Assembly: GCF_019884785.1 (NCBI RefSeq)
Contig: NZ_CP082326.1
Span: forward strand, 4,271,355-4,335,354
Origin: Crassaminicella profunda
Lineage (GTDB): Bacteria; Bacillota; Clostridia; Peptostreptococcales; Thermotaleaceae
Length of the DNA stretch: 64,000 bases
Reading direction: 5' to 3'
Shown: positions 24,844-33,896 of the stretch, piece after piece
How positions within the stretch are numbered: the stretch's first letter is position 1
Layout of the letters: each line of letters begins with the position of its first letter
Program-made: the position numbers and the translations under genes
The notes under the pieces: model-generated
Seen by the model: the letters and a program-made list of their open reading frames with translations, nothing else
Told to the model about the DNA's origin: nothing
Databases searched by the model: none

Positions 24844-25341
24844 ATGGATAAAATTTTTTATACATTAGTGGTAGCGGGTATTGGAGGATTTGCTGGAATA
24901 AAGTTAAAAATTCCTGCAGGGGCTTTTGTGGGTGCCATGATTGCTGTAGCAATATTTAATATTTATACAGAAACAGGCTCCATCCCTTCTAGTTTTAAAA
25001 TTATAGCACAAATTGTTGTAGGCGGTATGATTGGTTTAAACTTTACTATGGAGACGATTCATGGATTGAAAAGTTTAATTTTACCAGCCTTTATTTTAGT
25101 AGTAGGATTAACGGTTTTTAGTGTAGCTTTGGGATTTATTATTTCAAAAATTAGTGGGATTGATTTAATTACATCCCTTTTTAGTTGTTCCCCAGGAGGC
25201 CTTACAGATATGGCACTAATATCGGAAGCCTATGGAGCACAAACCCCTAAAGTAGTATTATTACATTTAATGAGATTGATTACAGTAATTACTGTATTGC
25301 CTGTTGTAATCAAATTGTTTGCACAATATGTAAAATCTTAA
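24844..25341 (+). CDS. AbrB-duplication-type membrane protein (single repeat)
   Basis: A 165-residue hydrophobic protein with about five helices. It carries the conserved CSPGGLTDMALISEAYGA stretch of the AbrB membrane protein family (the Escherichia AbrB putative regulator/transporter). Full-length members hold two tandem repeats of about 160 residues; this one has a single repeat and may act as a dimer. ATG codons at 24841 and 24844 follow AGGAGAGGTG; the second gives better spacing. The function is unknown; possibly small-molecule export. Confidence 0.7.
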   Translation: MDKIFYTLVVAGIGGFAGIKLKIPAGAFVGAMIAVAIFNIYTETGSIPSSFKIIAQIVVGGMIGLNFTMETIHGLKSLILPAFILVVGLTVFSVALGFIISKISGIDLITSLFSCSPGGLTDMALISEAYGAQTPKVVLLHLMRLITVITVLPVVIKLFAQYVKS

Positions 25342-25412
25342 GGGAGAAAAAGAAATAACAAAAATGGGTAGACTATAAGGATATTAAGAAAATTTGTTAA
25401 ATCAAAGAGGGT

Positions 25413-25445
25413 AGGGCCTGGTGTATAAATATTGGGCTCTTTTTG
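25413..25445 (+). terminator. Probable terminator after the AbrB-like gene
   Basis: Nine-pair stem AGGGCCTGG / TTGGGCTCT with several G-U pairs, followed by TTTTTG. Confidence 0.5.
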
Positions 25446-25510
25446 TATGAATAAAAAAGTGGATATAAGGCAAAATAAGATTTTTAAAATAGTTTTTTTT
25501 AAAACCCATA

Positions 25511-25523
25511 AAACACGAACATT
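25511..25523 (+). promoter_or_regulatory. PurBox-like sequence
   Basis: AAACACGAACATT matches the Gram-positive PurR box AWWWCGAACWWT except at one position. It lies 210 bases before the promoter of the purine-type operon, in the otherwise gene-free region 25342-25890. Confidence 0.45.
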
Positions 25524-25719
25524 GTTTCGAGGGGCTTTCTTGTGAAAAATATATATTACAAATGAAATAAAATAATATATGTGTATATTTTTAAAATATA
25601 TAAATAGAGAATTTGTAAAAAAGCTAGGGAATATTTGGTTAAAAAAGGTTTTTATAAGTAAACATTGAAAATAAACCATGTATAAATATTTTTATAAATG
25701 ATAAATAACAAGTTTTTTC

Positions 25720-25800
25720 TTGACGTGAATAGGGGACGATGCTATACTGAACGTGAACATTCCAGAAAACCACAAAAGAATAGTTCGTGAATAGGGGCGA
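25720..25800 (+). promoter_or_regulatory. Promoter with paired PurBox-like operator for the ABC transporter/adenine deaminase operon
   Basis: TTGACG (25720-25725) and TATACT (25743-25748) stand 17 bases apart, with transcription starting near 25755. Across and after the start lie TGAACATT (25754-25761) and AATAGTTCG (25779-25787), an inverted CGAAC-type pair about 17 bases apart. PurR operators in Bacillus have this arrangement. The 12-mer CGTGAATAGGGG occurs twice (25724-25735, 25786-25797). PurR-type repression is an inference. Confidence 0.55.
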
Positions 25801-25890
25801 GTATTAGAAATTCAATTATTTTCAAAAATTTAAATTTGAGAAGTTTTCCAAGAAAGATTTTTTGTAAAGAAAGAGAAAGGGAGAATTTTT

Positions 25891-26718
25891 ATGAATAAAA
25901 GGTGGTCATACATATTATTAGTGCCTGGTTTATCTCTGATTAGTATTTTTTTAATCTTACCACTTATCTATACGATTATTCCAACATTTATAGGGGAGAG
26001 CGGTGTTACTTTTCAGCAGTATATATCCTTTTTTAAGGATGCATACTATGTACAAATTTTCAATAGAACATTAAAAATTGCAGCTATTACATCTATTATT
26101 GCTATGATTTTAGGGGTTCCAGTTGCTTATTTTATTTCTAGAACCAATAAAAAAATAAGAGGAGTTATGATTGCTTGTACAGTTTTTCCCTTGTTAACCA
26201 ATTCTGTTGTCCGTTCTTTTGCATGGATGACCATACTCGGGAAAAATGGGATTATTAATAAACTATTCCTGAACATACATATGATTGATGAACCTTATAA
26301 GCTTCTTTATACGGAGTTTGCTATTATAGTAGGTACGGTATATTTATTTTTACCTTTAATGATCGTTTCTTTAGTAGGGGTAATGGAGAATATAGAAAAT
26401 GATTTATTAGAAGCTGCTGAAAGCTTAGGGGCAAGTAGACTGACTGCGTTTTTTAAGATTATATTTCCACTGAGTGTGCCTGGTCTTATTGTAGGAAGTG
26501 TTCTTGTTTTCACAGGGGCTTTAACAGCTTATACGACTCCTCAATTATTAGGAGGAAACACCAATATGGTATTATCTACATTAGTTTATCAAAAAACCAT
26601 GACTCTTGGAGATTGGACAGGGGCATCAGTGGTTGCTACAATTATGATTTTTACCACATTAACCGTAATATTTTCTATTAATAAGTTAGCCAAGAAGCTA
26701 AATGAAAGAGGTGTTTAG
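25891..26718 (+). CDS. ABC transporter permease, PotB-like
   Basis: A 275-residue inner-membrane permease of the spermidine/putrescine-type (PotB) family with six helices. The EAA loop is in LEAAESLGASRLTAFFKIIFP. It is the first gene of a six-gene run: permease, permease, ATPase, binding protein, adenine deaminase, amidohydrolase. The purine enzymes behind it suggest a purine or related compound as cargo, whereas the family name would suggest polyamines. AAAGGGAGA ribosome binding site 7 bases before ATG. Confidence 0.88.
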   Translation: MNKRWSYILLVPGLSLISIFLILPLIYTIIPTFIGESGVTFQQYISFFKDAYYVQIFNRTLKIAAITSIIAMILGVPVAYFISRTNKKIRGVMIACTVFPLLTNSVVRSFAWMTILGKNGIINKLFLNIHMIDEPYKLLYTEFAIIVGTVYLFLPLMIVSLVGVMENIENDLLEAAESLGASRLTAFFKIIFPLSVPGLIVGSVLVFTGALTAYTTPQLLGGNTNMVLSTLVYQKTMTLGDWTGASVVATIMIFTTLTVIFSINKLAKKLNERGV

Positions 26719-26719
26719 G

Positions 26720-27502
26720 ATGAAGCAGAATAAATGGTTAACCATGTTTGTTTTTCTAGTTTATAGTTTTTTATTTGCGCCACTAGTGATCATCTTCATA
26801 ACTGCTTTTGGACCAGATGAGTACATAGCCTTTCCGCCAAATGGATTTAGCCTTCGATGGTTTGTAAATATTTTTACATCAGATATGTTTATGAGAACTT
26901 TTGCCATGAGTATACAAATAGCCGTATTGGCAACTCTATTTGCTTTGCTTTTAGGTATTCCGGTTGCTTATACACTAAGTAGATTTGATTTTAAAGGAAG
27001 AGCGGTTATCAAAAATATATTCTTTTCACCGGTCATTGTACCTGGAATTGTTTTTGGTTTTTCTTTATTCAATTTTATTATAATCAAATTGAGGCTGCCT
27101 ATTTATACGAGTTTATTAATCGCACATATAGTTGTAATTATACCTTATATTATTCGAGTTGTTGCTTCAAGTTTGGAAAACTTTGATTATTCCATAGAGG
27201 AAGCAGCTATAAGCTTAGGGGCAAGTAAGGTGAAAACTTTTTTTATGGTGGTACTACCCAATATTACTTCAAGTGTTATCGCAGCTTTTATGTTAGCTTT
27301 TATTAATTCCTTTAATAATGTACCTGTATCTATTTTTTTGACAGGTCCAGGAGTGAGCACATTACCTATTCAAATGATGAGTTATGTAGAATATTATTAT
27401 GATCCTACGGTTTCAGCTTTGTCAGTTGTTTTGATGCTTATGACCATGGGAATTATGTTTATTGTTGAGCGGACTTTAGGACTTAGTTATTTTTCAAAAT
27501 AA
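26720..27502 (+). CDS. ABC transporter permease, PotC-like
   Basis: A 260-residue partner permease with six helices and an EAA motif in IEEAAISLGASKVKTFFMVVLP. The ATG at 26720 follows AGAGGTG with 8-base spacing and sits one base after the previous stop. An alternative ATG at 26702 would overlap the upstream gene. It forms the membrane channel with the PotB-like protein. Confidence 0.88.
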   Translation: MKQNKWLTMFVFLVYSFLFAPLVIIFITAFGPDEYIAFPPNGFSLRWFVNIFTSDMFMRTFAMSIQIAVLATLFALLLGIPVAYTLSRFDFKGRAVIKNIFFSPVIVPGIVFGFSLFNFIIIKLRLPIYTSLLIAHIVVIIPYIIRVVASSLENFDYSIEEAAISLGASKVKTFFMVVLPNITSSVIAAFMLAFINSFNNVPVSIFLTGPGVSTLPIQMMSYVEYYYDPTVSALSVVLMLMTMGIMFIVERTLGLSYFSK

Positions 27503-27518
27503 AGGTTGGAGGTATATT

Positions 27519-28565
27519 ATGTCATTAATTAATTTAAAGGATCTTACAGTTTCTTATGATGGAAAGACAGATATATTAAAGAAATTAAATCTTCAAGTAG
27601 AAAAAGGACAATTGGTTTCTTTGTTAGGACCTAGTGGATGTGGGAAGACTACTACATTAAGAGTAATAGCAGGGTTCATAGAACCAACGAAGGGACAGTT
27701 TATATTTGATGATAAAGATTACACAAATATTCCTGTGCATAAAAGGAATTTTGGACTAGTATTTCAAAGTTATGCCTTATTTCCCCATTTAACAGTATTT
27801 GAGAATGTTGCTTTTGGATTAAAAATGAGAAAAATGGATAAAAAAAGTATAACTCAAGATGTAGAGAAAATACTAAAGGTTGTAAATTTAGAAGCATATA
27901 GTGCTCGATATCCAAAGGAATTGTCAGGAGGGCAAAGACAAAGAGTTGCTATTGCAAGAGCATTAGTAATTCAGCCAGATTTATTACTATTAGATGAACC
28001 CCTTAGTAACCTAGATGCAAAATTAAGATTAAATATGCGTGTAGAAATTAGAAAATTGCAGAAACAATTAGGAATTACCACTGTTTTTGTTACTCATGAT
28101 CAAGAAGAATGTTTTTCTATTTCAGATAAGGTTGCTGTTATGAATGGTGGGATTATTGAACAATATGATGCACCAGAAAAGATTTATTCACATCCGGCAA
28201 CAGAATTTGTAGCAAGGTTTGTAGGTTTTGAAAATTTTATAGAATTAAAACAAATTGGTGAGAATAACTATGTGTCAAAAGCAGGGATTCAATTTGTAAG
28301 TGATTTTGAAAAAGAAAATAGCAAGGAAGAAATAAAAGGAACCATTCGACCAGATGATATTCAAATCATAGATCATGCTTCTAGTGATTTAAATAATATG
28401 GTAAATGGAGAAATTGAAATCCGTACTTATTTAGGAAAAGAATATCAATATGCTGTAAATACAGCATTAGGAACTTTGATTGTGAACGGAAGCAATGATC
28501 AAAAATATAGTCAAGGAGACAAGGTAAGACTATACTTACCCTCAAATAAACTTATTTTAGTATAA
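27519..28565 (+). CDS. ABC transporter ATP-binding protein, PotA-like
   Basis: A 348-residue ATPase with Walker A GPSGCGKTT, Q-loop in VFQSYALFPHLTV, signature LSGGQRQRVAIARA and Walker B LLLLDEPLSNLD. A C-terminal TOBE/OB domain (about 235-348) is typical of the PotA/MalK group. It sits 16 bases after the PotC-like gene, with a GGAGG site. It energises uptake through the two adjacent permeases. Confidence 0.93.
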   Translation: MSLINLKDLTVSYDGKTDILKKLNLQVEKGQLVSLLGPSGCGKTTTLRVIAGFIEPTKGQFIFDDKDYTNIPVHKRNFGLVFQSYALFPHLTVFENVAFGLKMRKMDKKSITQDVEKILKVVNLEAYSARYPKELSGGQRQRVAIARALVIQPDLLLLDEPLSNLDAKLRLNMRVEIRKLQKQLGITTVFVTHDQEECFSISDKVAVMNGGIIEQYDAPEKIYSHPATEFVARFVGFENFIELKQIGENNYVSKAGIQFVSDFEKENSKEEIKGTIRPDDIQIIDHASSDLNNMVNGEIEIRTYLGKEYQYAVNTALGTLIVNGSNDQKYSQGDKVRLYLPSNKLILV

Positions 28566-28582
28566 AAGGAGGAGAAAAAATG

Positions 28583-29623
28583 ATGAAAAAATTATGTGCA
28601 TTGTTCATTTTGATTTTAGTATTTACAAGTATTGTTGGTTGTAGTCCAAAAGAAGAGGAAACAAATCAATTGGTGATTTCTACTTGGGGGTATAATGAGG
28701 ACAAGCTATGGGAAAATGTATTTAAGCCATTTGAAGAAGCTCATAACGTTAAAATTGTATTAGAAACAGGAAACAACTCTGAAAGATTAACAAAATTAAG
28801 AACAAATCCAAGTAATAATGTGGATATTATTTATTTAGCAGAAGCTTTTGCACAAGAAGGTGCTAAAGAAGGATTGTTTGAAAAAATTGATTATAGTAAA
28901 ATTTCAAATGCGAAGAAAATCAATGAAAAGGCTCAATATTTAGTAGAACAAGGTTATGGGCCAGCCTATACATTAAATCGTGCAGCAATTGTCTATGATC
29001 CTACAAAGGTTGATTTTGAAATAAAATCATGGAAAGATTTATGGAATCCAGCTTTAAAAGGAAAGGTATCGATTCCTGAAATTTCAACAACTTTTGGACC
29101 TGCAGCTATGTATTTAGCATCAAATAAGGGTGGAGTAGATATCACTACTGATAATGGGGAAACTGCATTTAAAGAGTTAGAAGCATTAAAGCCAAATCTA
29201 GTGAAGACTTATACAAAATCATCTGATTTAGCAAATATGTTTGCAAATGGTGAGATTACAGTAGCCGTAGCAGCGGATTTTGCTTTTGGAAGAATCAAGG
29301 ATGGATCGAAAGACGCCGTATTTATAGACCCAGAAGAAGGAGCTTACTTAAACTTTAATACAATCAACATTGTAAAGAACTCAAAGAATAAGGATTTAGC
29401 ATTACAGTTTATTGATTATGCATTAAGTCAAGAGGTACAAACGAAAACAGCTAAAGCATTAGGAGAGTCTCCAGTAAATGTAGATGTAGCACTATCAGAA
29501 GAAGAAGCTAAAAATTTAACTTATGGAGATAAGGTTGAAAAAGGAAATATTGTTGAATATACATTTGTAAATAGTATAAAAAACCAATGGGTAGATACGT
29601 GGAATAGAATATTAAATCAATAG
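28583..29623 (+). CDS. ABC transporter substrate-binding lipoprotein, PotD-like
   Basis: A 346-residue lipoprotein (lipobox SIVGC) with the type II periplasmic-binding fold. Family features are LVISTWGYNEDKLWENV at the start of the mature part, VDIIYLAEAFAQEG, and YTLNRAAIVYDP. PotD-type proteins have acidic residues that hold polyamine amines; which of them persist here cannot be judged without alignment. It is probably the cargo receptor for the preceding transporter. The purine-enzyme context leaves the ligand open. Start ATG ATG after AGGAGG; the second ATG is used here. Confidence 0.88.
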   Translation: MKKLCALFILILVFTSIVGCSPKEEETNQLVISTWGYNEDKLWENVFKPFEEAHNVKIVLETGNNSERLTKLRTNPSNNVDIIYLAEAFAQEGAKEGLFEKIDYSKISNAKKINEKAQYLVEQGYGPAYTLNRAAIVYDPTKVDFEIKSWKDLWNPALKGKVSIPEISTTFGPAAMYLASNKGGVDITTDNGETAFKELEALKPNLVKTYTKSSDLANMFANGEITVAVAADFAFGRIKDGSKDAVFIDPEEGAYLNFNTINIVKNSKNKDLALQFIDYALSQEVQTKTAKALGESPVNVDVALSEEEAKNLTYGDKVEKGNIVEYTFVNSIKNQWVDTWNRILNQ

Positions 29624-29644
29624 AGAATAGAATAGGAGGACATG

Positions 29645-31348
29645 ATGGAACTAGATTTATTGATCAAAAACGTGCAAGTATATAATGCGTACTTTAAAAA
29701 ATTCATCTATGCAGATGTAGGGATGATAGAAGGTAAGTTTATATATATAGGACAGGATCAGGAATTTAAAAGTAAAGAAGTATTAGATGGAAAAGAAAAA
29801 TATATGATTCCAGGTCTTGTTGATATTCATATGCATATTGAAAGTTCTATGACAACTCCTTTTCAGTTTTCTCAAGCAGTGATTCAGCATGGGGTAACTA
29901 CAATAGTAGCAGATCCACATGAAATGGCTAATGTGTTTGGATTAGAAGGAATAGAAGCAATGATTCATTGCAACAATCAAGACGCCGTAGATATATTCTA
30001 CGGCGTTCCTAGTTCTGTACCATCTACATCTTATGCACTTGAGACAACTGGAGGGAGCATAAAAGAAGATGAGGTAGCAAACCTTCTTAAAAGGGATGAA
30101 ATATGCTGTTTAGGAGAGGTTATGAATTTTAAAGATCTAATTGGTGATTCGGATTCATTAATCAATAGAATCATTAGATTGATTAAAAAGGAGAAACCAC
30201 ATCTACAAATCGAAGGACATTGTCCTAAAATAACAGGATTAGAATTAGCAAAATTTATATATCAAGGGGTAGACGCTGATCATACGCAGCAGAGTGTAGA
30301 TACATTAAGAGAAAAAATACAAAATGGTATGTTTATAGAAATTCAAGAAAAATCTATGACAGAGGAAAATATAAAATATTTAGTTGAAAATAATTTATAT
30401 GAACATTTTTGTCTTGTGACAGATGATGTAATGGCAGATAAAATTCTTAAGGGACATTTAAATGAATTAGTGAAAAAAGCTATAAAAATGGGAATGCCTA
30501 TAGAAGAGGCCATATATGTTAGTACATATACACCTGCAAGAAGAATGGGGCTCAGAGATAGAGGGAGTATTGCACCAGGGAAGAAAGCAGATTTTATTTT
30601 GTTAGAGGATATAGATGAATTTACCATTCAATATGTATATAAAGATGGCAAAAAAGTATTTGATGGAAAAGTTCATTATAAGGAGGAAGAGAAGCTTTTT
30701 CCGAAGCATTTTTATAAAAGTGTAAATTTAGAGGATGTAAATGAAGAGGATTTTGAGGTGATTGCTTCTATAGAGGATGGAGAAGTCATATGTAGAGCAA
30801 TGAAGGTAAATCCTCATACTACATTTACTGAAAATGTAAAAGAGGTTTTAAAAGTAAAGAATGGAAAATTACAATGGGAACAATCTTCTAATTGTTTAAT
30901 AACTGTATTTGACCGATACAAGAAAACAAAAAATAAATCCTTTGGGTTGGTAACTGGCTCTATTATTAAAGAAGGTGCTGTTGCTACTACTTATGCACAT
31001 GATCATCATAATTTGATGGTAATGGGACAAAATGCAAAGGACATGATGATAGCTACAAATTGGATCATTAAAAACCAAGGGGGTTATTGTGTAGTGAATA
31101 AGGGTAAAATCATAGCATCCTTAGAGCTACCTGTAGGGGGCATATTATCAGAGGAAAGAATTGATTCTTTAGGGAAGAAGTTAGAGAATATTAGAAAAGC
31201 CCTAAAGGACTTAGGATATATCCATCACAATGAAATTATGTCTTTTAGTACATTATCCCTTCCTGTAAGTCCTAGTCTAAAAATTACAGATAAAGGATTA
31301 ATAGATGTGAAAAAACAAGAGATTGTTGACTTATTTTATGAAAAATAG
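29645..31348 (+). CDS. ade: Adenine deaminase
   Basis: A 567-residue amidohydrolase-fold enzyme of the ADE family that converts adenine to hypoxanthine and ammonia with a binuclear metal centre. Motifs include the HxH signature GLVDIHMHIESS, the EGHCP stretch, and the C-terminal ADE domain with YAHDHHNLMVMG. The length is normal for the family. AGGAGG lies 5 bases before ATG 29645; an ATG at 29642 is too close. It is directly downstream of the ABC transporter binding-protein gene in what appears to be one operon for purine salvage or use as a nitrogen source. Confidence 0.93.
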   Translation: MELDLLIKNVQVYNAYFKKFIYADVGMIEGKFIYIGQDQEFKSKEVLDGKEKYMIPGLVDIHMHIESSMTTPFQFSQAVIQHGVTTIVADPHEMANVFGLEGIEAMIHCNNQDAVDIFYGVPSSVPSTSYALETTGGSIKEDEVANLLKRDEICCLGEVMNFKDLIGDSDSLINRIIRLIKKEKPHLQIEGHCPKITGLELAKFIYQGVDADHTQQSVDTLREKIQNGMFIEIQEKSMTEENIKYLVENNLYEHFCLVTDDVMADKILKGHLNELVKKAIKMGMPIEEAIYVSTYTPARRMGLRDRGSIAPGKKADFILLEDIDEFTIQYVYKDGKKVFDGKVHYKEEEKLFPKHFYKSVNLEDVNEEDFEVIASIEDGEVICRAMKVNPHTTFTENVKEVLKVKNGKLQWEQSSNCLITVFDRYKKTKNKSFGLVTGSIIKEGAVATTYAHDHHNLMVMGQNAKDMMIATNWIIKNQGGYCVVNKGKIIASLELPVGGILSEERIDSLGKKLENIRKALKDLGYIHHNEIMSFSTLSLPVSPSLKITDKGLIDVKKQEIVDLFYEK

Positions 31349-31359
31349 GAGAGACTCAT

Positions 31360-32673
31360 ATGAGCACGATACTTATAAAAAATGTAAATATCCTTACAAT
31401 GAATAAAGATAAAGATATTATTGAAAAAGGTGTTGTTGTTATAAAGGATGAAAAGATTGCAGACGTTGGAAATGAAGCTTTGTTAGATCGATATTCTCCA
31501 GATATCATAATAGATGGAGAAGATGGAATTCTTATACCGGGCATGGTAAACACGCATACCCATGTATCTATGACTCCTTTTAGAAGTTTGGGAGACGATA
31601 TACCTGATCGGTTAAAGAAATATATATTTCCCCTTGAAAAGATGCTAGTGGATAAAGAACTCGTAAAAGTAGGAGCAAAATATGGTATTGTTGAAATGCT
31701 CTTAGCTGGGGTTACAACCTTTGTAGATATGTATTATTTTGAAGATGAAGTAGCAAAAGTAGCAAAAGAATTAGGGATTCGAGGGATATTAGGAGAAACA
31801 ATTGTTAATTTTGTTGCTCCTGATGCCAAAGAACCTTATGAAGGACTTGAATATAGTAAATGGTTCATTGAAAAGTGGAAAGAGGATGATTTGATTATTC
31901 CAGGGGTAGCGCCTCATGCACCCTATACAAATGATACGATCCATTTACAAAAAGCAATGGATTTAGCAAAGAAATATGATGTACCTATGATCATGCATGT
32001 TGCAGAAATGGATTATGAGTATAGACAGTACAAAGAAGAATATAATTTAACCCCTGTACAGTATTTAGATCATATTGGAGTTTTAAATAAAAACTTAATA
32101 GCTGCCCATTTAGTTCATGTAGATGATGAAGATTTAGAATTGTTAAAAAAGAAAGAGGTAGGTATTGCCCATAATGTAGGAGCCAATGCAAAGGGAGCAA
32201 AAGGGGTTTGTCCTGCTGCAAAGATGTATCATAAGGATATGAGAATCGGATTAGGTACAGATGGACCTATGAGTGGAAATACCCTTGATATTATCACGCA
32301 AATGGGGTTAGTTGGAAAAATTCATAAGCTATTTAACAAAGATAGAAGTCTTTTACCAGCAAGAGAGATCGTTGAGATGGCAACCATTGGTGGAGCGAAA
32401 GCACTACACTTAGAAAAAGAAATAGGTTCTATTGAAGTTGGGAAAAAAGCAGATTTAGTCATTATGGAAACACAGTCTATCAATATGCAGCCTATTTATG
32501 ATTACTACGCTACCTTAGTGTATTCAGCTAATACGAGTAATGTAGATACAGTTATAGTAGATGGGAAAATTTTAGTAGAAAATAAAAAATTAAAGTATGT
32601 GGATGTAATGGAGATTACTGAGGATTTAAAGAACATACAGGGAAAAATATTAGAGATTGCAAAGAAGCTTTAA
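31360..32673 (+). CDS. Amidohydrolase of the S-adenosylhomocysteine/5'-methylthioadenosine deaminase family
   Basis: A 437-residue metal-dependent deaminase with metal ligands in MVNTHTHVSM, HVAEM, AAHLVHVDDED and LGTDGPMSGN. This is the MtaD/SsnA/TrzN group, whose members deaminate adenosine derivatives, guanine-like bases or related rings. The start is 11 bases behind adenine deaminase, with GGAGAG upstream. The preceding genes point to an adenine-containing compound, which is an inference. It is the last gene before a strong terminator. Confidence 0.85.
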   Translation: MSTILIKNVNILTMNKDKDIIEKGVVVIKDEKIADVGNEALLDRYSPDIIIDGEDGILIPGMVNTHTHVSMTPFRSLGDDIPDRLKKYIFPLEKMLVDKELVKVGAKYGIVEMLLAGVTTFVDMYYFEDEVAKVAKELGIRGILGETIVNFVAPDAKEPYEGLEYSKWFIEKWKEDDLIIPGVAPHAPYTNDTIHLQKAMDLAKKYDVPMIMHVAEMDYEYRQYKEEYNLTPVQYLDHIGVLNKNLIAAHLVHVDDEDLELLKKKEVGIAHNVGANAKGAKGVCPAAKMYHKDMRIGLGTDGPMSGNTLDIITQMGLVGKIHKLFNKDRSLLPAREIVEMATIGGAKALHLEKEIGSIEVGKKADLVIMETQSINMQPIYDYYATLVYSANTSNVDTVIVDGKILVENKKLKYVDVMEITEDLKNIQGKILEIAKKL

Positions 32674-32697
32674 TCAATTGAATATATTATAAAAAAT

Positions 32698-32749
32698 AAA
32701 CGGGACAAACTTCTAGAGAAAAATAGAAAGCTGTACTGTTTATTTTTTT
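32698..32749 (+). terminator. Terminator of the transporter/deaminase operon
   Basis: Stem AAACGGG...CTTCTA / TAGAAAG...CTGTTT followed by ATTTTTTT. The outline matches the terminator at 24629. Confidence 0.75.
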
Positions 32750-32827
32750 AGATAAAAAAAAGAAATTAGAAGTTTATGTCGAATAGGATAGTAGATAGAT
32801 TAATCCATCAAAAAGGGGGCATTTGAA

Positions 32828-33709
32828 ATGAAACTAGCTACTGTAAAGATAGGAGAGGGAGAAGAGGCGGCTGTAATGATACAAAAAGGAGTCGTTTATG
32901 TAAGAACAGTTAATGAAAAGCTGAATCAAAACTGGCCATTAGAAGTATTTGAATTAATTGAAACAGGACAGCTAGAAAAAATGAATCAATGGTATAAAAA
33001 TGGTGGAAAAAAAGCAATTGAAGAGCTTGATGAAATCATTCCAAAAGAAGAAGTTCTATTTAGACCGCTTTATAGAAATCCAAGGAAGATTTGGGGAATT
33101 GGGTTAAATTATGTAGATCATGCAGCTGATTTATCAGAGAAAGCACCAAGTATTGCTCCTGCAAGCTTTATGAAGCCTGATACAACCATCATAGGATATA
33201 AGGATGACATAAAAATACCCCTTCAATCCGATAAGACAACAGGGGAAAGTGAATTAGGGGTGATTATTGGAAAACGTTGTAAGGATGTTGAAAGAGAAAA
33301 TTGGATAGATGTTGTAGCTGGATTTACAACGATTATTGATATGACTGCAGAAGATATTTTGAAGCTAAATCCTAGATATTTAACAAGGGCAAAAAGCTTT
33401 GACACTTTCTTTAGCTTTGGACCTTGTTTGGTGACACCAGATGAAATTGAAGATGTGTTAACCTTACAGGTAGCAACGGTTATCAATAAAAAAATTCATG
33501 CACAAAATACGGTTTCTAATATGACTTTTCCACCAGATCATTTAGTTTCTTTTCACTCAAAGGTGATGACTATGCTTCCTGGAGATATTATCTCTACAGG
33601 AACCCCAAGGGCAGTTCATATTCATGAGGGAGATGTGATAGAGTGCTGGATTGATGGATTGGAGCCTCTTATTAACCCTGTAATAGATTTAAAAATCAAG
33701 AAAAAATAG
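32828..33709 (+). CDS. Fumarylacetoacetate hydrolase (FAH) family protein
   Basis: A 293-residue protein with a C-terminal FAH catalytic domain: IWGIGLNYVDHA, metal-binding acidic cluster in GESELGVIIGKRC, AKSFDTFFSFGPCLV, and the FHSKVMTMLPGDIISTGTP segment. Members hydrolyse or isomerise acylpyruvates and related ketoacids (for example 2-hydroxyhepta-dienedioate isomerase, ureidoglycolate lyase). The substrate here is unknown. The ribosome binding site is AAAGGGGG. It has its own upstream region and terminator, so it is probably separate from the purine operon, although a catabolic link is possible. Confidence 0.85.
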   Translation: MKLATVKIGEGEEAAVMIQKGVVYVRTVNEKLNQNWPLEVFELIETGQLEKMNQWYKNGGKKAIEELDEIIPKEEVLFRPLYRNPRKIWGIGLNYVDHAADLSEKAPSIAPASFMKPDTTIIGYKDDIKIPLQSDKTTGESELGVIIGKRCKDVERENWIDVVAGFTTIIDMTAEDILKLNPRYLTRAKSFDTFFSFGPCLVTPDEIEDVLTLQVATVINKKIHAQNTVSNMTFPPDHLVSFHSKVMTMLPGDIISTGTPRAVHIHEGDVIECWIDGLEPLINPVIDLKIKKK

Positions 33710-33718
33710 ATAGATGTA

Positions 33719-33754
33719 AAAAAACTCTCTTTTGTGATAAAGGAGAGTTTTTTA
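33719..33754 (+). terminator. Terminator after the FAH-family gene
   Basis: Stem AAAACTCTC / GAGAGTTTT with a T-run directly after. Confidence 0.85.
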
Positions 33755-33764
33755 TATGAGATCA

Positions 33765-33792
33765 TTGACCTTATAGAATGATTTGATATAAT
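33765..33792 (+). promoter_or_regulatory. Sigma-70 type promoter of the Cof-type phosphatase gene
   Basis: TTGACC (33765-33770) and TATAAT (33787-33792) with 16 bases between them, about 100 bases before the gene start. Confidence 0.6.
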
Positions 33793-33896
33793 GCAGTAAG
33801 ATAATCTATTTAGATAAAATGGTGGAGAGGGATTTTTAGAGAAATTGATGAACGGACTAAACTGAATGGATAGTAAATGAATAGGAGAGGTTATAA

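Noticed and set aside
25338-25679. A 113-residue minus-strand frame in the gap before the ABC transporter
   Set aside because: Composition is phenylalanine/isoleucine-rich as expected of AT-rich noncoding DNA; no ribosome binding site, and it covers a terminator and PurBox-like site.
25755-25890. A purine riboswitch in the leader of the purine-type operon
   Set aside because: The conserved core of the guanine/adenine aptamer is absent; CGAAC-type operators fit better.
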